Shown here piece after piece: positions 9,403 through 19,557 of a stretch of DNA of 64,000 bases (position 1 is its first letter; each line of letters begins with the position of its first letter). Origin of the DNA: Parasphingopyxis algicola (GTDB lineage: Bacteria > Pseudomonadota > Alphaproteobacteria > Sphingomonadales > Sphingomonadaceae). Both the position numbers and the translations under genes were made by a program. Location: assembly GCF_013378075.1 (NCBI RefSeq), contig NZ_CP051131.1, positions 868,001 to 932,000 on the forward strand, read 5' to 3'. Below the pieces are notes generated by a model. That model worked only from the letters and a program-made list of their open reading frames with translations. It ran no database searches and was not told the DNA's origin.

Positions 9403-10128
9403 GTGCGGACGATCAACAACGATATCGAACACACGATCGGCTGGTGGCGGGAAGCCGGTGTCGACGTGATCGTCGGCGACGAACCGCGCAGCTGGCTCGA
9501 AGACGCCAAACCGCCGGAAAAGGATCCCAAAGCGGGAAAAAGCCCAAAGACCGCCGATATGCCGGCCAAACCACTACAAATGCCCGCCGATCTCGCCGCT
9601 TTTCGCGCATGGCTATTATCGACCGAGGCATTGGGCGCACCGGCCGCCGACAGCCTGGACGCCATCGGCGATCCAGCAAGCGGGCTGATGATTCTGGTCG
9701 ACATGCCGGAAAAGGACGATCGGCAGGGCGGCCAGCTGCTTTCCGGCGACACCGGCCGGCTGTTCGATCGCATGCTCGCGGCCATCGGACGGGATCGCGC
9801 CTCGGCCTATATCGCGCCGCTTGCACCGATGCGTGTCGCTGGCGGCACGATCGACGACAATGGTTTCGATATCCTGGCCCGCGCCGCCCGGCATCATGTA
9901 GCTCTCGCCCGGCCCGACCGTCTGCTGCTCATGGGCGACACGCCGAGCCGTGTTTTTTGCGGGGCCAGCCTCAATGAAAGCCGCGGAAAGAAACACATTT
10001 TTAACCATGATGGCGGCACTGTGTCGGTAACGGCAACTTTCCATCCGCGGTTCCTGCTCCGGCAGCCGCGCCTCAAGGCGCAAAGCTGGAAGGACCTGCA
10101 GATGATGATCGAAGGAATGACTGCGTGA
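9403..10128 (+). CDS. Uracil-DNA glycosylase superfamily protein
   Basis: About 241 aa from a GTG (9403) preceded by a G-rich site; the typical family opening (GWWREAGVDVIVGDEP) begins a few residues later. The UDG fold is shown by the first motif region (LILVDMPEKDDRQGGQLLSG, followed by GRLFDRMLAAIG) and the C-terminal TFHPRFLLRQP, equivalent to the HPS/HPA-x-LLR loop. The only Cys is in RVFCGAS, so the 4Fe-4S cluster of family-4 enzymes cannot be formed in the usual way. DNA repair is likely but enzyme activity is not certain. Its stop overlaps the GTG start of the transglycosylase gene. A longer frame reaches back to 9247 but would overlap the ETF-QO gene. Confidence 0.78.
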   Translation: MRTINNDIEHTIGWWREAGVDVIVGDEPRSWLEDAKPPEKDPKAGKSPKTADMPAKPLQMPADLAAFRAWLLSTEALGAPAADSLDAIGDPASGLMILVDMPEKDDRQGGQLLSGDTGRLFDRMLAAIGRDRASAYIAPLAPMRVAGGTIDDNGFDILARAARHHVALARPDRLLLMGDTPSRVFCGASLNESRGKKHIFNHDGGTVSVTATFHPRFLLRQPRLKAQSWKDLQMMIEGMTA

Positions 10129-11885
10129 AACCGAAGCTTCTGGTCGCTACCGCCCTGATCGTCTCCGCCGGCAGCCCGGCCTTGGCCGACAGCGCCAGCA
10201 TCCCTTCGCCCGATGTCGACGCGTCGTACGCGGATCTGGATTCGGTGCTCGATCGCAGCGAGCGCGAAGCCTATCGCGCAATCTTCGCCGATATCCGGAA
10301 CCGCAACTGGGAAAGCGCCGAAGGCCGCCTCGCCCGGGCGCCGCGCGGGATATTGCATCCCGTCGCCCGTGCCGAACTCTACCTGGCCGCGGGATCGCCG
10401 CGCGTCGAACTCGTGCCGCTCCGGTCGTTGCTCAACGATGCGCCGGACCTTCCTGACGCATCGCGGATCGCCCGGCTCGCCGAACGCCGCGGCCTGGATC
10501 GCGTTCCACGCCTTCCGGAAGCACAGACCCTGCGCCGCCTGCCCGGCCCGTCCCGCCGCGGCGTCGCCCGCCCCGTCCGCGACGATAGCGCCGCCCGCGC
10601 ACTCGTCCGGCAAATCCGGCCATTGATCGTCGACGACAGCCCGCGCGAGGCGGAAAATCTGCTCAACGAACATGGCGGCGATCTGTCGCCGGCGGGGCTG
10701 ACCGAAGTGCGCCAGCGGGTGGCCTGGTCCTATTATCTGACGGGCGACGATCGCAATGCACAACGGCTCGCAAGACAGGCCCGCACGGGCACCGGCGACT
10801 GGGCCGTCCACGCCGATTGGGTGGATGGACTTGCTTCCTGGCGCGCAGGCGATTTCGACGCGGCGGCCGATGCTTTCGCTTCGGTCGGACGCCGCGCATC
10901 GGACGCCGAAAAACGGACGGCCGGTCTTTACTGGGCCGCCCGCGCCGAAATGGCCCGCGGCCGTCCGGAAAACGTCCAGAGTCTGCTGCGAACGGCGGCG
11001 CAAATGGACGAGACTTTCTATGGCCTGCTGGCCGCGCAGACGCTCGGCATTGCCGAAGCGCCGGCCCATAGCGACATACTCTCGCCCGGTTGGGATTCAG
11101 TGGCGACCGAGGCGAATGCCCGGCGCGCCATGGCGCTGGTCGAGATCGGCGAACGCGATCTGGCCGATCAATATGTCCGGCATGGCGCGACGATCGGTAA
11201 CCCGCACCATCATGATGCATGGCTCGACCTCGCCAATCGATTGAGCCTACCGAATGCCGAATTGTGGATCGCGCGCAATGCGCCGGTCGCCCATCATCCC
11301 TCGGCGCGCGACCGGTTTCCCGCACCTGGATACGAGCCGGTCGGCGGCTGGCGGGTCGATCGCTCGCTCGTATATGCCCATGCGCTGCAGGAATCGAATT
11401 TCCGGCCCGAAGTCGTCAGCCATGCCGGCGCCCGCGGCCTGTTGCAGCTGATGCCGGGAACGGCTCGCGATATCGCTCGCCAGCGCGGCGAAACCGTTAA
11501 TGCCGCGCGGCTCAACGTGCCCGAGGTCAATATCGAATACGGCCAACACTATATGGAACAGATGCGCGATTTTCCGGGCACCCAGGGCCTGCTGCCCAAG
11601 GTCATCGCTTCCTACAATGCCGGCCCCGGCGCCGTGGTGAGCTGGGAAGGCCGGCTGCGCGACCGCGGCGATCCCCTGCTCTATATCGAGAGCATCCCCT
11701 TTTACGAAACCCGCGGTTATGTGCCGATCATCCTCCGCAACTACTGGATGTACCAGCGCAATTCGGGTGAAGAGACGAGCAGTCTCGGCGCACTGGCCCA
11801 AGGCATGTGGCCCCGTTTTCCGGGCACGCCCGGCGCGGTCGCGGTTCGGCTTTCGGGCCAGGGAGGCACGCGCGTTGCCGATTGA
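10125..11885 (+). CDS. Soluble lytic murein transglycosylase
   Basis: Periplasmic enzyme cleaving the MurNAc-GlcNAc bond of peptidoglycan. It has an N-terminal Sec signal (MKPKLLVATALIVSAGSPALA), a long all-helical superhelical region, and a C-terminal SLT domain. The catalytic Glu is in HALQESNF (about E423), followed by GARGLLQLMPGTA, NIEYGQHYM and ASYNAGPGA, the standard SLT motifs. At 586 aa the length fits Slt70-type proteins. The GTG start overlaps the TGA of the UDG-like gene, and its end overlaps the moaB start, so three genes form one tight operon. Confidence 0.95.
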   Translation: MKPKLLVATALIVSAGSPALADSASIPSPDVDASYADLDSVLDRSEREAYRAIFADIRNRNWESAEGRLARAPRGILHPVARAELYLAAGSPRVELVPLRSLLNDAPDLPDASRIARLAERRGLDRVPRLPEAQTLRRLPGPSRRGVARPVRDDSAARALVRQIRPLIVDDSPREAENLLNEHGGDLSPAGLTEVRQRVAWSYYLTGDDRNAQRLARQARTGTGDWAVHADWVDGLASWRAGDFDAAADAFASVGRRASDAEKRTAGLYWAARAEMARGRPENVQSLLRTAAQMDETFYGLLAAQTLGIAEAPAHSDILSPGWDSVATEANARRAMALVEIGERDLADQYVRHGATIGNPHHHDAWLDLANRLSLPNAELWIARNAPVAHHPSARDRFPAPGYEPVGGWRVDRSLVYAHALQESNFRPEVVSHAGARGLLQLMPGTARDIARQRGETVNAARLNVPEVNIEYGQHYMEQMRDFPGTQGLLPKVIASYNAGPGAVVSWEGRLRDRGDPLLYIESIPFYETRGYVPIILRNYWMYQRNSGEETSSLGALAQGMWPRFPGTPGAVAVRLSGQGGTRVAD

Positions 11886-12402
11886 CGAAAGCGCCGAGTT
11901 CAAGCCGGTCAGGATCGCCCTCCTGACGGTTTCGGACACCCGTAATCTGGAACAGGACAGCTCGGGCGACATTCTCGAGCAAAGATTGACCGATGCCGGG
12001 CATGAGCTCGCCGCGCGCCAGATCGTGCGCGACGAATTGGACGATATCGTCTCCAGGCTGCACGCCTGGATCGACGACCCCGAGGTCGATTGCGTGATCA
12101 CAACGGGCGGAACCGGTCTCACCGGCCGCGACATCACGCCCGAAGCACTCAAGCGCGTGCAGGACAAGCCGATACCGGGATTTGGGGAGCTATTCCGGAC
12201 CCTCAGCTATGAAAAGATCGGGACTTCGACGATCCAGTCGCGGGCCTGCGGCTGCGTCACGCGGGGCACATATATATTTGCGCTCCCGGGCTCGAACGGC
12301 GCGGTGAAGGACGGTTGGGACGGCATTCTCGCGACCCAGCTCGACAGCCGCTACCGGCCCTGCAATTTCGTCGAGCTGATGCCGCGCCTTACAGAGGCGT
12401 AG
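11875..12402 (+). CDS. moaB: Molybdenum cofactor biosynthesis protein B
   Basis: MoaB/MogA-type protein of molybdenum-cofactor synthesis (adenylation of molybdopterin in homologues); cytosolic, 175 aa. The motif set is ALLTVSDTR, the dinucleotide-binding TTGGTGLTGRDIT, and the C-terminal ALPGSNGAVKDGWDGIL. The start is a TTG at 11875 that lies within the last codons of the transglycosylase gene and follows AGGGAGG with 7-nt spacing, a strong site. There is no closer ATG. moaC and moeA lie some 30 kb away in the window, so the pathway genes are dispersed. Confidence 0.93.
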   Translation: MPIDESAEFKPVRIALLTVSDTRNLEQDSSGDILEQRLTDAGHELAARQIVRDELDDIVSRLHAWIDDPEVDCVITTGGTGLTGRDITPEALKRVQDKPIPGFGELFRTLSYEKIGTSTIQSRACGCVTRGTYIFALPGSNGAVKDGWDGILATQLDSRYRPCNFVELMPRLTEA

Positions 12403-13153
12403 AGATCCAGATTTCCCAGAGCCGCGCATCGGGATGCGCTACATTCGTCTCGAAATAGCTGTCGCCTTCGATACCCGCATAATTGCCGCCATGGGACCCT
12501 GACGGGCGGTTATCGGCGCCTTCCATTGCATCGGCCGTCTCGGATTCAGCGCGGAAGCTGTAAGCGTCCGGCGCTTCGGCGAAGGACACATATTCGCGGG
12601 CCTCATTCTCATAGCTGAACCCGAAACGCGCTTCGCCATAAGCGTCCACTGCGTCGGCAATGCTGGAGCCCGGACCGACCCCCTCGGCGGTACGACACCG
12701 ATCCGCATAAACGCCCATCGCGATGACTTCGATATCAGGGCGATAGGCTTCCACGTCATAGCTTTCGAAAATCGCGCACAGGGCATCCTCTCCATCGGAC
12801 CGCGTACATAGCGAACCGAAATCCACCATATAAACAGGCTCGAAGCTCAGCGTCGTGCCGGCCGGGAAGGCTTCGACGAAGTCGCCCAGCGTTGCCGGGT
12901 TCTCGATCCCGGCCATGCCGGTTTCGGTGATCCGGCAATCGGGATCGAAACTGTCGGCGCCGCCCTCCGACCGGACGAGCGTCGCGCCTTCCGCTGCCTC
13001 TGCGTCAAACGTTAACTCCGCAGAATCGCCTTGCGATGCCTCGAGCGTCGCGCTGACACTATCCTCCGGCTCGGGCTCCGCCGCAGGTTGCGACGTGCAA
13101 CCGGCCAGTGCGATCACCGGCGTCAGCAATGCCGGGCCAATCCTTTTCCTCAT
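12389..13153 (-). CDS. Putative lipoprotein of unknown function
   Basis: 254-aa protein with a lipoprotein signal (MRKRIGPALLTPVIALAGC, lipobox LAGC) and a low-complexity acidic segment rich in Glu, Ser and Ala up to about residue 60. The rest is a folded domain with several Cys (PDCRIT, SLCTRSDG, ALCAIF, DRCRTAEG) and aromatic-rich strands. I do not recognise a family. Its end overlaps the end of moaB by 14 bp on the opposite strand. The phrase F-x-PDCRI also occurs in the lipoprotein at the left edge of the window, but the similarity is too short to claim a relationship. Confidence 0.75.
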   Translation of the reverse strand: MRKRIGPALLTPVIALAGCTSQPAAEPEPEDSVSATLEASQGDSAELTFDAEAAEGATLVRSEGGADSFDPDCRITETGMAGIENPATLGDFVEAFPAGTTLSFEPVYMVDFGSLCTRSDGEDALCAIFESYDVEAYRPDIEVIAMGVYADRCRTAEGVGPGSSIADAVDAYGEARFGFSYENEAREYVSFAEAPDAYSFRAESETADAMEGADNRPSGSHGGNYAGIEGDSYFETNVAHPDARLWEIWISTPL

Positions 13154-13221
13154 CGCGCCTCTCCCTTTTTTCGCGGACGACCATTGCGCAGTGCACCCGC
13201 ATATGGCAAGTTGTTCCTGTC

Positions 13222-14295
13222 ATGTTCTCGTCGAAAACCAAAGGCCGCGGCGCGACGATCAATACGCCGTCCGGCCGGTTCAAGCTGCCCGGGCGGGAAG
13301 TGGACGGCGACTGGCTCGACGCGCGCGAGACGATCGACGGGGCACCGGCTCCGGTCCGGACGCAGGTCACGATCGAGCGCCCCAAGACCATATTGTCGCG
13401 CAACCGCTCCCCCGATGTTCCGTTCGACCGCTCGATCAACGCCTATCGCGGCTGCGAACATGGCTGCATCTACTGCTTCGCCCGTCCGACCCATGCCTTT
13501 CACGATCTCTCCCCGGGGCTCGACTTCGAGACGAAACTCTTCGCCAAGCCCGAAGCGCCCGAGCTGCTACGGGCGGCGCTGTCCAAGCCCGGCTATCGCG
13601 CTTCGCCGATCGCCATGGGTACCAATACCGATCCCTATCAGCCGATCGAGCAACGATACCGGATCACGCGGGATTGCATCGCGATCCTTGCCGAGACCCG
13701 GCATCCGTTGACGGTCACGACCAAGTCCGATCGGGTCGTGCGCGATATCGACCTGCTGGCCGACATGGCAAAAGACGGGCTGGCGGCGGTCGCGATTTCC
13801 GTGACATCGCTCGATCCGAAGGTGCACCGCACGCTGGAACCCCGGGCCCCGTCCGCCAGGAAAAGACTGGCGGCGATCACGGCGCTCAGCGAGGCCGGTA
13901 TCCCGACCTATGCGTCCATGTCTCCGGTCGTCCCGGCAATCACCGATCACGAGATCGAGCGTCTCGTCGAGGCGGCAGCCGAAGCCGGCGCGAGGGCCGC
14001 CTTCTTCATCCCGCTGCGCCTGCCGCACGAGATCGCGCCGCTGTTTCGCGCCTGGCTCGACGAATATTATCCCGATCGCGCCGGGAAGGTAATGAGCATC
14101 GTCCGGTCGATCCGGAACGGGCGCGACAATGATCCGAACTTCTTTACCCGGATGCGCGGATATGGTCCCTGGGCCGAGCTCATCCGGACGCGCTTCGCCA
14201 AGGCCTGCCGCAAACACGGTCTCAACCAGGAACGGATCGCGCTGCGCTCCGACCTGTTCCGCCCGCCCGCCGGGCCACAGGGCGAGCTGTTCTAG
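13222..14295 (+). CDS. PA0069-type radical SAM protein
   Basis: Radical S-adenosylmethionine enzyme of the Rv2578c/PA0069 group, 357 aa. The cluster motif is C78-x3-C82-x2-C85 in INAYRGCEHGCIYCFARPTH, within a TIM-barrel-like sequence (MGTNTDPYQPIE, TTKSDRVVRDIDLL, ISVTSLD). Group members share sequence features with spore photoproduct lyase, but their substrate is not established. The ATG at 13222 has no clear ribosome binding site. It is divergent from the lipoprotein gene, and its last 4 bp overlap the end of the acyl-CoA synthetase gene on the other strand. Confidence 0.9.
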   Translation: MFSSKTKGRGATINTPSGRFKLPGREVDGDWLDARETIDGAPAPVRTQVTIERPKTILSRNRSPDVPFDRSINAYRGCEHGCIYCFARPTHAFHDLSPGLDFETKLFAKPEAPELLRAALSKPGYRASPIAMGTNTDPYQPIEQRYRITRDCIAILAETRHPLTVTTKSDRVVRDIDLLADMAKDGLAAVAISVTSLDPKVHRTLEPRAPSARKRLAAITALSEAGIPTYASMSPVVPAITDHEIERLVEAAAEAGARAAFFIPLRLPHEIAPLFRAWLDEYYPDRAGKVMSIVRSIRNGRDNDPNFFTRMRGYGPWAELIRTRFAKACRKHGLNQERIALRSDLFRPPAGPQGELF

Positions 14296-15890
14296 GCCGT
14301 TTCGAGCCGGTAGTCCTTATATTCGTCGCGCAGCGCGCGTTTCAGGATTTTGCCGGTCGCGGTGTGCGGCAGTTCGCCGACGAACTTCACCTCGTCCGGA
14401 AGCCACCATTTGGCGACCTTGTCCTTAAGATAGTCGACGACATCCTCGCCGCTGAGATCCGCGCCGTCCTTCTTGACGATCAGCAGCAGTGGCCGTTCGT
14501 CCCATTTCGGATGATAGACGCCGACCGCCGCCGCTTCCGCCACGCCCGGACAGCCGACCGCGGCATTTTCGAGTTCGATCGAGCTGATCCACTCGCCACC
14601 GGACTTGATGACGTCCTTGGCACGGTCGGTGATCTGCATCGTGCCGTCGGGGTGGATAACCGCGACATCGCCGGTATCGAACCAGTTGTCGTCGCCGACG
14701 CACTTGCCGCTTTCGTCCTGGAAATATTGGTCTAGCACCCAGGGCCCGCGAACATGCAGGCTGCCCGAACTCTCGCCGTCGCGGGGCAATTCGTTGCCGT
14801 CATCGTCGACGACGCGAATCTCGATGCCGAACGGCGTGCGGCCTTGCTTGCAGATGATGTCGACCTTCTGGTCGAAGCTCAGATCGTCCCAGTTGGGCGG
14901 CCGCATCCCGATCGTACCGATCGGGGAGGTTTCGGTCATGCCCCAGGCGTGGAGGACGTAGACGCCGGCCTTCATGAGCCGTTCGATCATCGCGCGCGGC
15001 GCGGCCGATCCGCCAATTACGACCATTTCCAGCTTGCCGTAATCGACCGTGTTCGCGTCCATATGCTGGAACATGGCGAGCCAGACGGTCGGCACACCCG
15101 CTGAATGGGTAACGCCTTCGTCGAGCACCAGATTGTGCAAAACCTCGCCGTCGTTGACGGCCGAGAACACCATTTTCGAGCCCGTCACGGCGCAGGCGAA
15201 CGGAAGGCCCCAGGCATTGGCATGGAACATCGGAACGATCGGCAGCATCACCGAGCTCTGCGAGAGGTTCATGGCATCGGGCTGACCCTCGGTGATCGCA
15301 TGGATGACGTTCGACCGGTGCTCGTAAAGCACGCCCTTGGGATTGCCGGTCGTGCCGCTCGTATAACAGAGACCGCATGGCTCCCGCTCGTCGCCCTCGA
15401 CCCAATCAAAATTGCCATCCTCGGCATCGGTCAGTTCGCGGAATGTGGGATAGTCGCCCTCGCCGTCGAACAAAATGTAATGCTCGACCGTTTTGAGCTG
15501 GTCTTTCAGGCCGGCGATGATCGGCTCGAACGCCTTATCGAACAGGAGGACCCGGTCCTCGGCATGGTTCATGATATAGACGAGCTGTTCCTCGAAAAGC
15601 CGCGGATTGATCGTGTGGACGACGCCGCCCATCCCGCTGATCCCGTACCAGGCGGCGAGATGGTGGCCATGGTTCATCGCGAATGTCGCGATCCTGTCGC
15701 CCTTCTTCATGCCGAGCTTTTCGAGCGCCTGGGAAAATTTGCGGGCGTCCCCGGCAATTCCCGCCCAGTTCGAGCGCGTCGTGCTCCCATCAGCCCAGCG
15801 CGTAACGATTTCGCGCGCGCCGTGCTCGCGCGCGGCATGGTCGATGATGTTACTGATGCGCAGCGGCGCGTCCTGCATTCCTCCAAGCAT
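14292..15890 (-). CDS. Medium/long-chain acyl-CoA synthetase
   Basis: Adenylate-forming enzyme (ANL superfamily) that activates a fatty acid with ATP and CoA; cytosolic or membrane-peripheral. The P-loop motif is [14 protein letters not shown], followed by [13 protein letters not shown] (A5), WFDTGDVA (A7), KSGGEWISS (A8) and the catalytic Lys in [12 protein letters not shown] (A10). Of three possible ATGs (15896, 15890, 15878), 15890 follows GAGAGG with 6-nt spacing and gives 532 aa, matching the usual MLG-MQD-PLRI opening of this group. The exact chain-length preference cannot be read from sequence. With the ETF-QO in the same region it could feed beta-oxidation. Confidence 0.92.
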   Translation of the reverse strand: MLGGMQDAPLRISNIIDHAAREHGAREIVTRWADGSTTRSNWAGIAGDARKFSQALEKLGMKKGDRIATFAMNHGHHLAAWYGISGMGGVVHTINPRLFEEQLVYIMNHAEDRVLLFDKAFEPIIAGLKDQLKTVEHYILFDGEGDYPTFRELTDAEDGNFDWVEGDEREPCGLCYTSGTTGNPKGVLYEHRSNVIHAITEGQPDAMNLSQSSVMLPIVPMFHANAWGLPFACAVTGSKMVFSAVNDGEVLHNLVLDEGVTHSAGVPTVWLAMFQHMDANTVDYGKLEMVVIGGSAAPRAMIERLMKAGVYVLHAWGMTETSPIGTIGMRPPNWDDLSFDQKVDIICKQGRTPFGIEIRVVDDDGNELPRDGESSGSLHVRGPWVLDQYFQDESGKCVGDDNWFDTGDVAVIHPDGTMQITDRAKDVIKSGGEWISSIELENAAVGCPGVAEAAAVGVYHPKWDERPLLLIVKKDGADLSGEDVVDYLKDKVAKWWLPDEVKFVGELPHTATGKILKRALRDEYKDYRLETA

Positions 15891-15979
15891 GGTCATCCTC
15901 TCGGCTGTCTGATTTTTTGCTTACCTTAACCGCAAGTGGGCGGTCGTCCAGTACCTAATGGCCGTGCAAGCGCAGAAAA

Positions 15980-18900
15980 TCAGGAAACGAGGGCGAGCTT
16001 TGGCCGCCGCTCGTCGACCGAGCCATTGTCAACCGAGAGCCGTGCCTCGATCACGCCGGGAAGCTGGCGGATCGTCTCGGCCCGCTCAGCGTCGAGGACG
16101 AAATTGCGGCCGAGCACGACGCGCGCCGAACCGCCTTCCGGCAGGGCCGCCTCGAATATCACGGTTCCGCGTCCTTCGCCATTTACGCCGAGCTGCTCGG
16201 CAAGCTGTTCCAGAACCGCCGGCTCGGCGAGCGACACCGTCATCATCATCCGCTTGCTGTTCGACAACGTCTCGAGCGGCTGGAACTGGCGCACCGTCAC
16301 GCGCGGCAGGTCCTCGCCGGGTTGCCAGTCGAGTTCGACATGGAGCAGGCCGCAACTGCCGGTCTTCGCCGCGTCTTCCAGCTCGAGCCGCGGCCCTTCG
16401 TCGAACGCGCTGGCGAAGAACTGCCCCGAACTGTCGGACAGGGTCGCGGTGACGAACGGGTTGCCCCGCCGCGACGTGCGCTTGCGGACATTCTCCACCA
16501 TCCCGGCCATAACGGCAGCGATCCGTCCGCCCTCGGCGGGCGCCGGCATGGTGGACAGCGCTCCATAGCTTTGCGCCCCGAACGCGTCTGTCAGATGCTT
16601 GTAATTGTCGACCGGATGGCCGGAAAAATAGAAACCGAACGCTTCCTTTTCCTGCGCCATGCGTTCGGCGAGCGGCCATTGGATGGCCTCAGACAGCCGA
16701 ATATGCGCGATATCCGCTTCGCCGCCGTCGGCGAACAGGCCGCCCTGCCCCGTCTCCCGCGCATCAGCCGCGCTCGACGCGATCGCGAGGATGGTTTCCG
16801 CCGCAGCGAACACCGCCGGGCGGTTCTGTTCGAGATCATCGAACGCTCCCGCGCCTGCCAGGCTTTCGAGCTGTCGCTTGTTCAGAAGATGCGGGTCGAC
16901 GCGGGCGGCGAAATCGTCGAGGCTCGCAAACGCCCCCTCGGCTTCGCGCTCGGCGACCAGCTGCTCCATCGCCTTTTGGCCGACACCTTTAAGCGCGGCA
17001 AGCGCATATCGGACTGCGTGCCCGTCGCCCCGTTCCTCGACCGAGAATACCGCCTCGCTGGCATTCACACAGGGCGGCAGGCAGGCGATGTCGGCGCGGC
17101 GCATATCTTCGAGAAAGACACCGAGCTTGTCCGTATTGCCCATGTCGTAGCACATCGAAGCCGCGTAGAATTCGTGCGAATAATGGGTTTTGAGCCACGC
17201 GGTCTGATAGGCGATCAGCGCATAGGCGGCGGCATGGCTCTTGTTGAAACCATAGCCGGCGAATTTAGCGATCAAGTCGAACAGTTCGTTCGCTTTGCCC
17301 GAGGTGATATCGTTGCGCGCGCACCCCGATACGAACCGATCGCGCTGGGCATCCATTTCCGCCTGGATCTTCTTGCCCATCGCGCGACGCAGCAGATCGG
17401 CATCGCCGAGCGAATAGCCGGCGAGCACCTTGGCCGCTTCCATCACCTGTTCCTGGTAGACGAAGATGCCGTAGGTTTCCTTGAGGATCGGTTCGAGCTG
17501 GGGATGCGGATATTCGATTCTCTCAGCGCCGTTCTTCCGCGCGCCGAACATCGGGATATTGTCCATCGGGCCCGGCCGGTAGAGCGAGACGAGCGCGATG
17601 ATATCCTCGAAACAGGTCGGCTTCACGGCCGCCAGCGTACGCCGCATGCCTTCCGATTCCAGCTGGAACACGCCGACCGTGTCGCCGCTCTGCAGCAATT
17701 CATAGACCTGTTCGTCGTCCCAGCCGAGCCGGTCGAGATCGACACCGATCCCGCGCTGCGTCAGCAGCTGAACGGCCTTCTTAAGGACCGAAAGCGTTTT
17801 GAGACCCAGAAAGTCGAATTTGACGAGGCCGGCATTTTCGACATTCTTCATGTCGAACTGGGTGACCGGAATGTCCGACCGCGGATCGCGATACAGCGGG
17901 ACGAGCTTGTCGAGCCGCCGGTCTCCGATCACCACGCCGGCCGCATGGGTCGAGCTGTGCCGCGGCAGGCCTTCGAGCTTCATCGCGAGATCGATCAGCT
18001 TCTTGACGTCAGCATCGGTTTTATATTCAGCCTCAAACTCCGCCACACCGTTGAGCGCACGCTCGAGGCTCCACGGATCAGTCGGATGGTTGGGCACCAT
18101 CTTGGTCAGCCGGTCGACCTGGCCATAGGGCATTTGCAGCACGCGGCCGACATCGCGCAGCACGGCGCGCGACTTCATCGTTCCGAAGGTGATGATCTGG
18201 GCAACCTGATCGCGGCCGTATTTCTGTTGGACATAGCGAATGACTTCGCCACGCCGCGTTTCGCAGAAGTCGATATCGAAATCGGGCATCGACACACGTT
18301 CGGGATTGAGGAAGCGTTCGAACAGCAGACCGAGCTGCAATGGATCGAGATCGGTGATCGTCAGCGCCCAGGCGACGACCGAACCCGCGCCCGAACCACG
18401 GCCGGGGCCGACCGGTATCCCCTCGCCTTTCGCCCATTTGATGAAATCGGCAACGATCAGGAAGTAGCCGGGAAAGCCCATCTCGATGATGATGTCGAGC
18501 TCATATTCGAGCCGCTCCAGATAAGGCTTGCGGATTTCATCGGTGAGATTGTCGCCATGGATCGCAACCAGTCGCACTTCGAGCCCGGCCCGGGCATCCT
18601 CGCGCAACTGAGAAGATTCGCCCTCGAGATCGCCCGCAACGCTGGGTAGGATGGGGTCGCGTGTCGGCGCAGCAAAAGCGCAGCGCTCGGCGATTACGAG
18701 CGTGTTGGCCAGCGCTTCCGGGAGGTCCGAGAACCGCGCCTCCATCGCCTCGTAGGAAACGAGCCAGCCCTCTTCGGGGCTATGCCGCCGGTCGTCACTT
18801 TCGACATAATTGCTGTCGGCTATGCACAGCATTGCGTCATGCGCGGCGTGGAAATCCTCGCGCTGAAAGAAGGCGGGATTGGTCGCAACGAGCGGCAGGT

Positions 18901-19489
18901 CGCGCGCATAGGCGAGATCGAGCAACGCTGCCTCGCTCGCCTCCTCGACCGGATCGCCGCGCCGGCTGATCTCGACATAGAGCCGCGCCGGAAACAGGGC
19001 GATCAGCCGGTCGGCATAGGCCAGCGCTGCCTCGGTCTGCTCGCCTTCGAAGAGGCGGGCAAGCGCGCCCTCTCCGCCCCCGGTCAGCGCGATCAGCCCG
19101 TCCGTCCTTCCCTCCAAGGTCTCGAACGGTACATGCGGCGCGTCCTCGAGCGGCCGATCGAGATGCGCTTCGGAAACCAGTGCGCAGAGATTTTCATAGC
19201 CCGTCTCGTCTTGGGCGAGCAGCGGCAGCCAGTCGATGATGGGGTCCTCGCCCTCCGCACGGCCCGGCCGGGAAACGGCAAGCAAGGTGCCGATAATGGG
19301 TTGGACACCCTTGTCGAAGGCAGCGCTGCAAAATGGCATTGCGGCATAGAGGCCGTTGCGATCGACCAGCGCCGCAGCCGGGAAGCCGAGTTCGCGGGCG
19401 CGCGCGGCGATTTCCTTAGGCTGGATCGCACCCTCAAGCATCGTGTAGGCTGAGAATATTCGCAAAGGGACGAAGGGCACGGATTGCAT
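15980..19489 (-). CDS. dnaE: DNA polymerase III alpha subunit
   Basis: Replicative polymerase (C-family), 1169 aa. Order of domains: N-terminal PHP (1-~280); palm with the catalytic Asp pair in MPDFDIDF (D403, D405); the finger/palm motif GPGRGSGAGSVVAWAL (361-376); beta-binding region; and a C-terminal OB fold (from about 985). The PHP domain has lost its first metal-site motif: the HxD/S-type sequence is RIFSAYTMLEG (residues 10-20), with Phe where His is normal. The PHP is therefore unlikely to be a nuclease and proofreading would depend on DnaQ. It lies downstream of proS-lolCE-lolD-gpx in the same direction. Confidence 0.98.
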   Translation of the reverse strand: MQSVPFVPLRIFSAYTMLEGAIQPKEIAARARELGFPAAALVDRNGLYAAMPFCSAAFDKGVQPIIGTLLAVSRPGRAEGEDPIIDWLPLLAQDETGYENLCALVSEAHLDRPLEDAPHVPFETLEGRTDGLIALTGGGEGALARLFEGEQTEAALAYADRLIALFPARLYVEISRRGDPVEEASEAALLDLAYARDLPLVATNPAFFQREDFHAAHDAMLCIADSNYVESDDRRHSPEEGWLVSYEAMEARFSDLPEALANTLVIAERCAFAAPTRDPILPSVAGDLEGESSQLREDARAGLEVRLVAIHGDNLTDEIRKPYLERLEYELDIIIEMGFPGYFLIVADFIKWAKGEGIPVGPGRGSGAGSVVAWALTITDLDPLQLGLLFERFLNPERVSMPDFDIDFCETRRGEVIRYVQQKYGRDQVAQIITFGTMKSRAVLRDVGRVLQMPYGQVDRLTKMVPNHPTDPWSLERALNGVAEFEAEYKTDADVKKLIDLAMKLEGLPRHSSTHAAGVVIGDRRLDKLVPLYRDPRSDIPVTQFDMKNVENAGLVKFDFLGLKTLSVLKKAVQLLTQRGIGVDLDRLGWDDEQVYELLQSGDTVGVFQLESEGMRRTLAAVKPTCFEDIIALVSLYRPGPMDNIPMFGARKNGAERIEYPHPQLEPILKETYGIFVYQEQVMEAAKVLAGYSLGDADLLRRAMGKKIQAEMDAQRDRFVSGCARNDITSGKANELFDLIAKFAGYGFNKSHAAAYALIAYQTAWLKTHYSHEFYAASMCYDMGNTDKLGVFLEDMRRADIACLPPCVNASEAVFSVEERGDGHAVRYALAALKGVGQKAMEQLVAEREAEGAFASLDDFAARVDPHLLNKRQLESLAGAGAFDDLEQNRPAVFAAAETILAIASSAADARETGQGGLFADGGEADIAHIRLSEAIQWPLAERMAQEKEAFGFYFSGHPVDNYKHLTDAFGAQSYGALSTMPAPAEGGRIAAVMAGMVENVRKRTSRRGNPFVTATLSDSSGQFFASAFDEGPRLELEDAAKTGSCGLLHVELDWQPGEDLPRVTVRQFQPLETLSNSKRMMMTVSLAEPAVLEQLAEQLGVNGEGRGTVIFEAALPEGGSARVVLGRNFVLDAERAETIRQLPGVIEARLSVDNGSVDERRPKLALVS

Positions 19490-19557
19490 GGCCCGGTTAT
19501 GGGGAGACGTTTCGATTCGTCAAAGCGGATTGTCGCGCAGGCGTGTGGATAGTGACG

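Noticed and set aside
16322-18649. 775-residue plus-strand frame antisense to dnaE
   Set aside because: Composition is that of a reverse-complement shadow; dnaE motifs are intact on the other strand.
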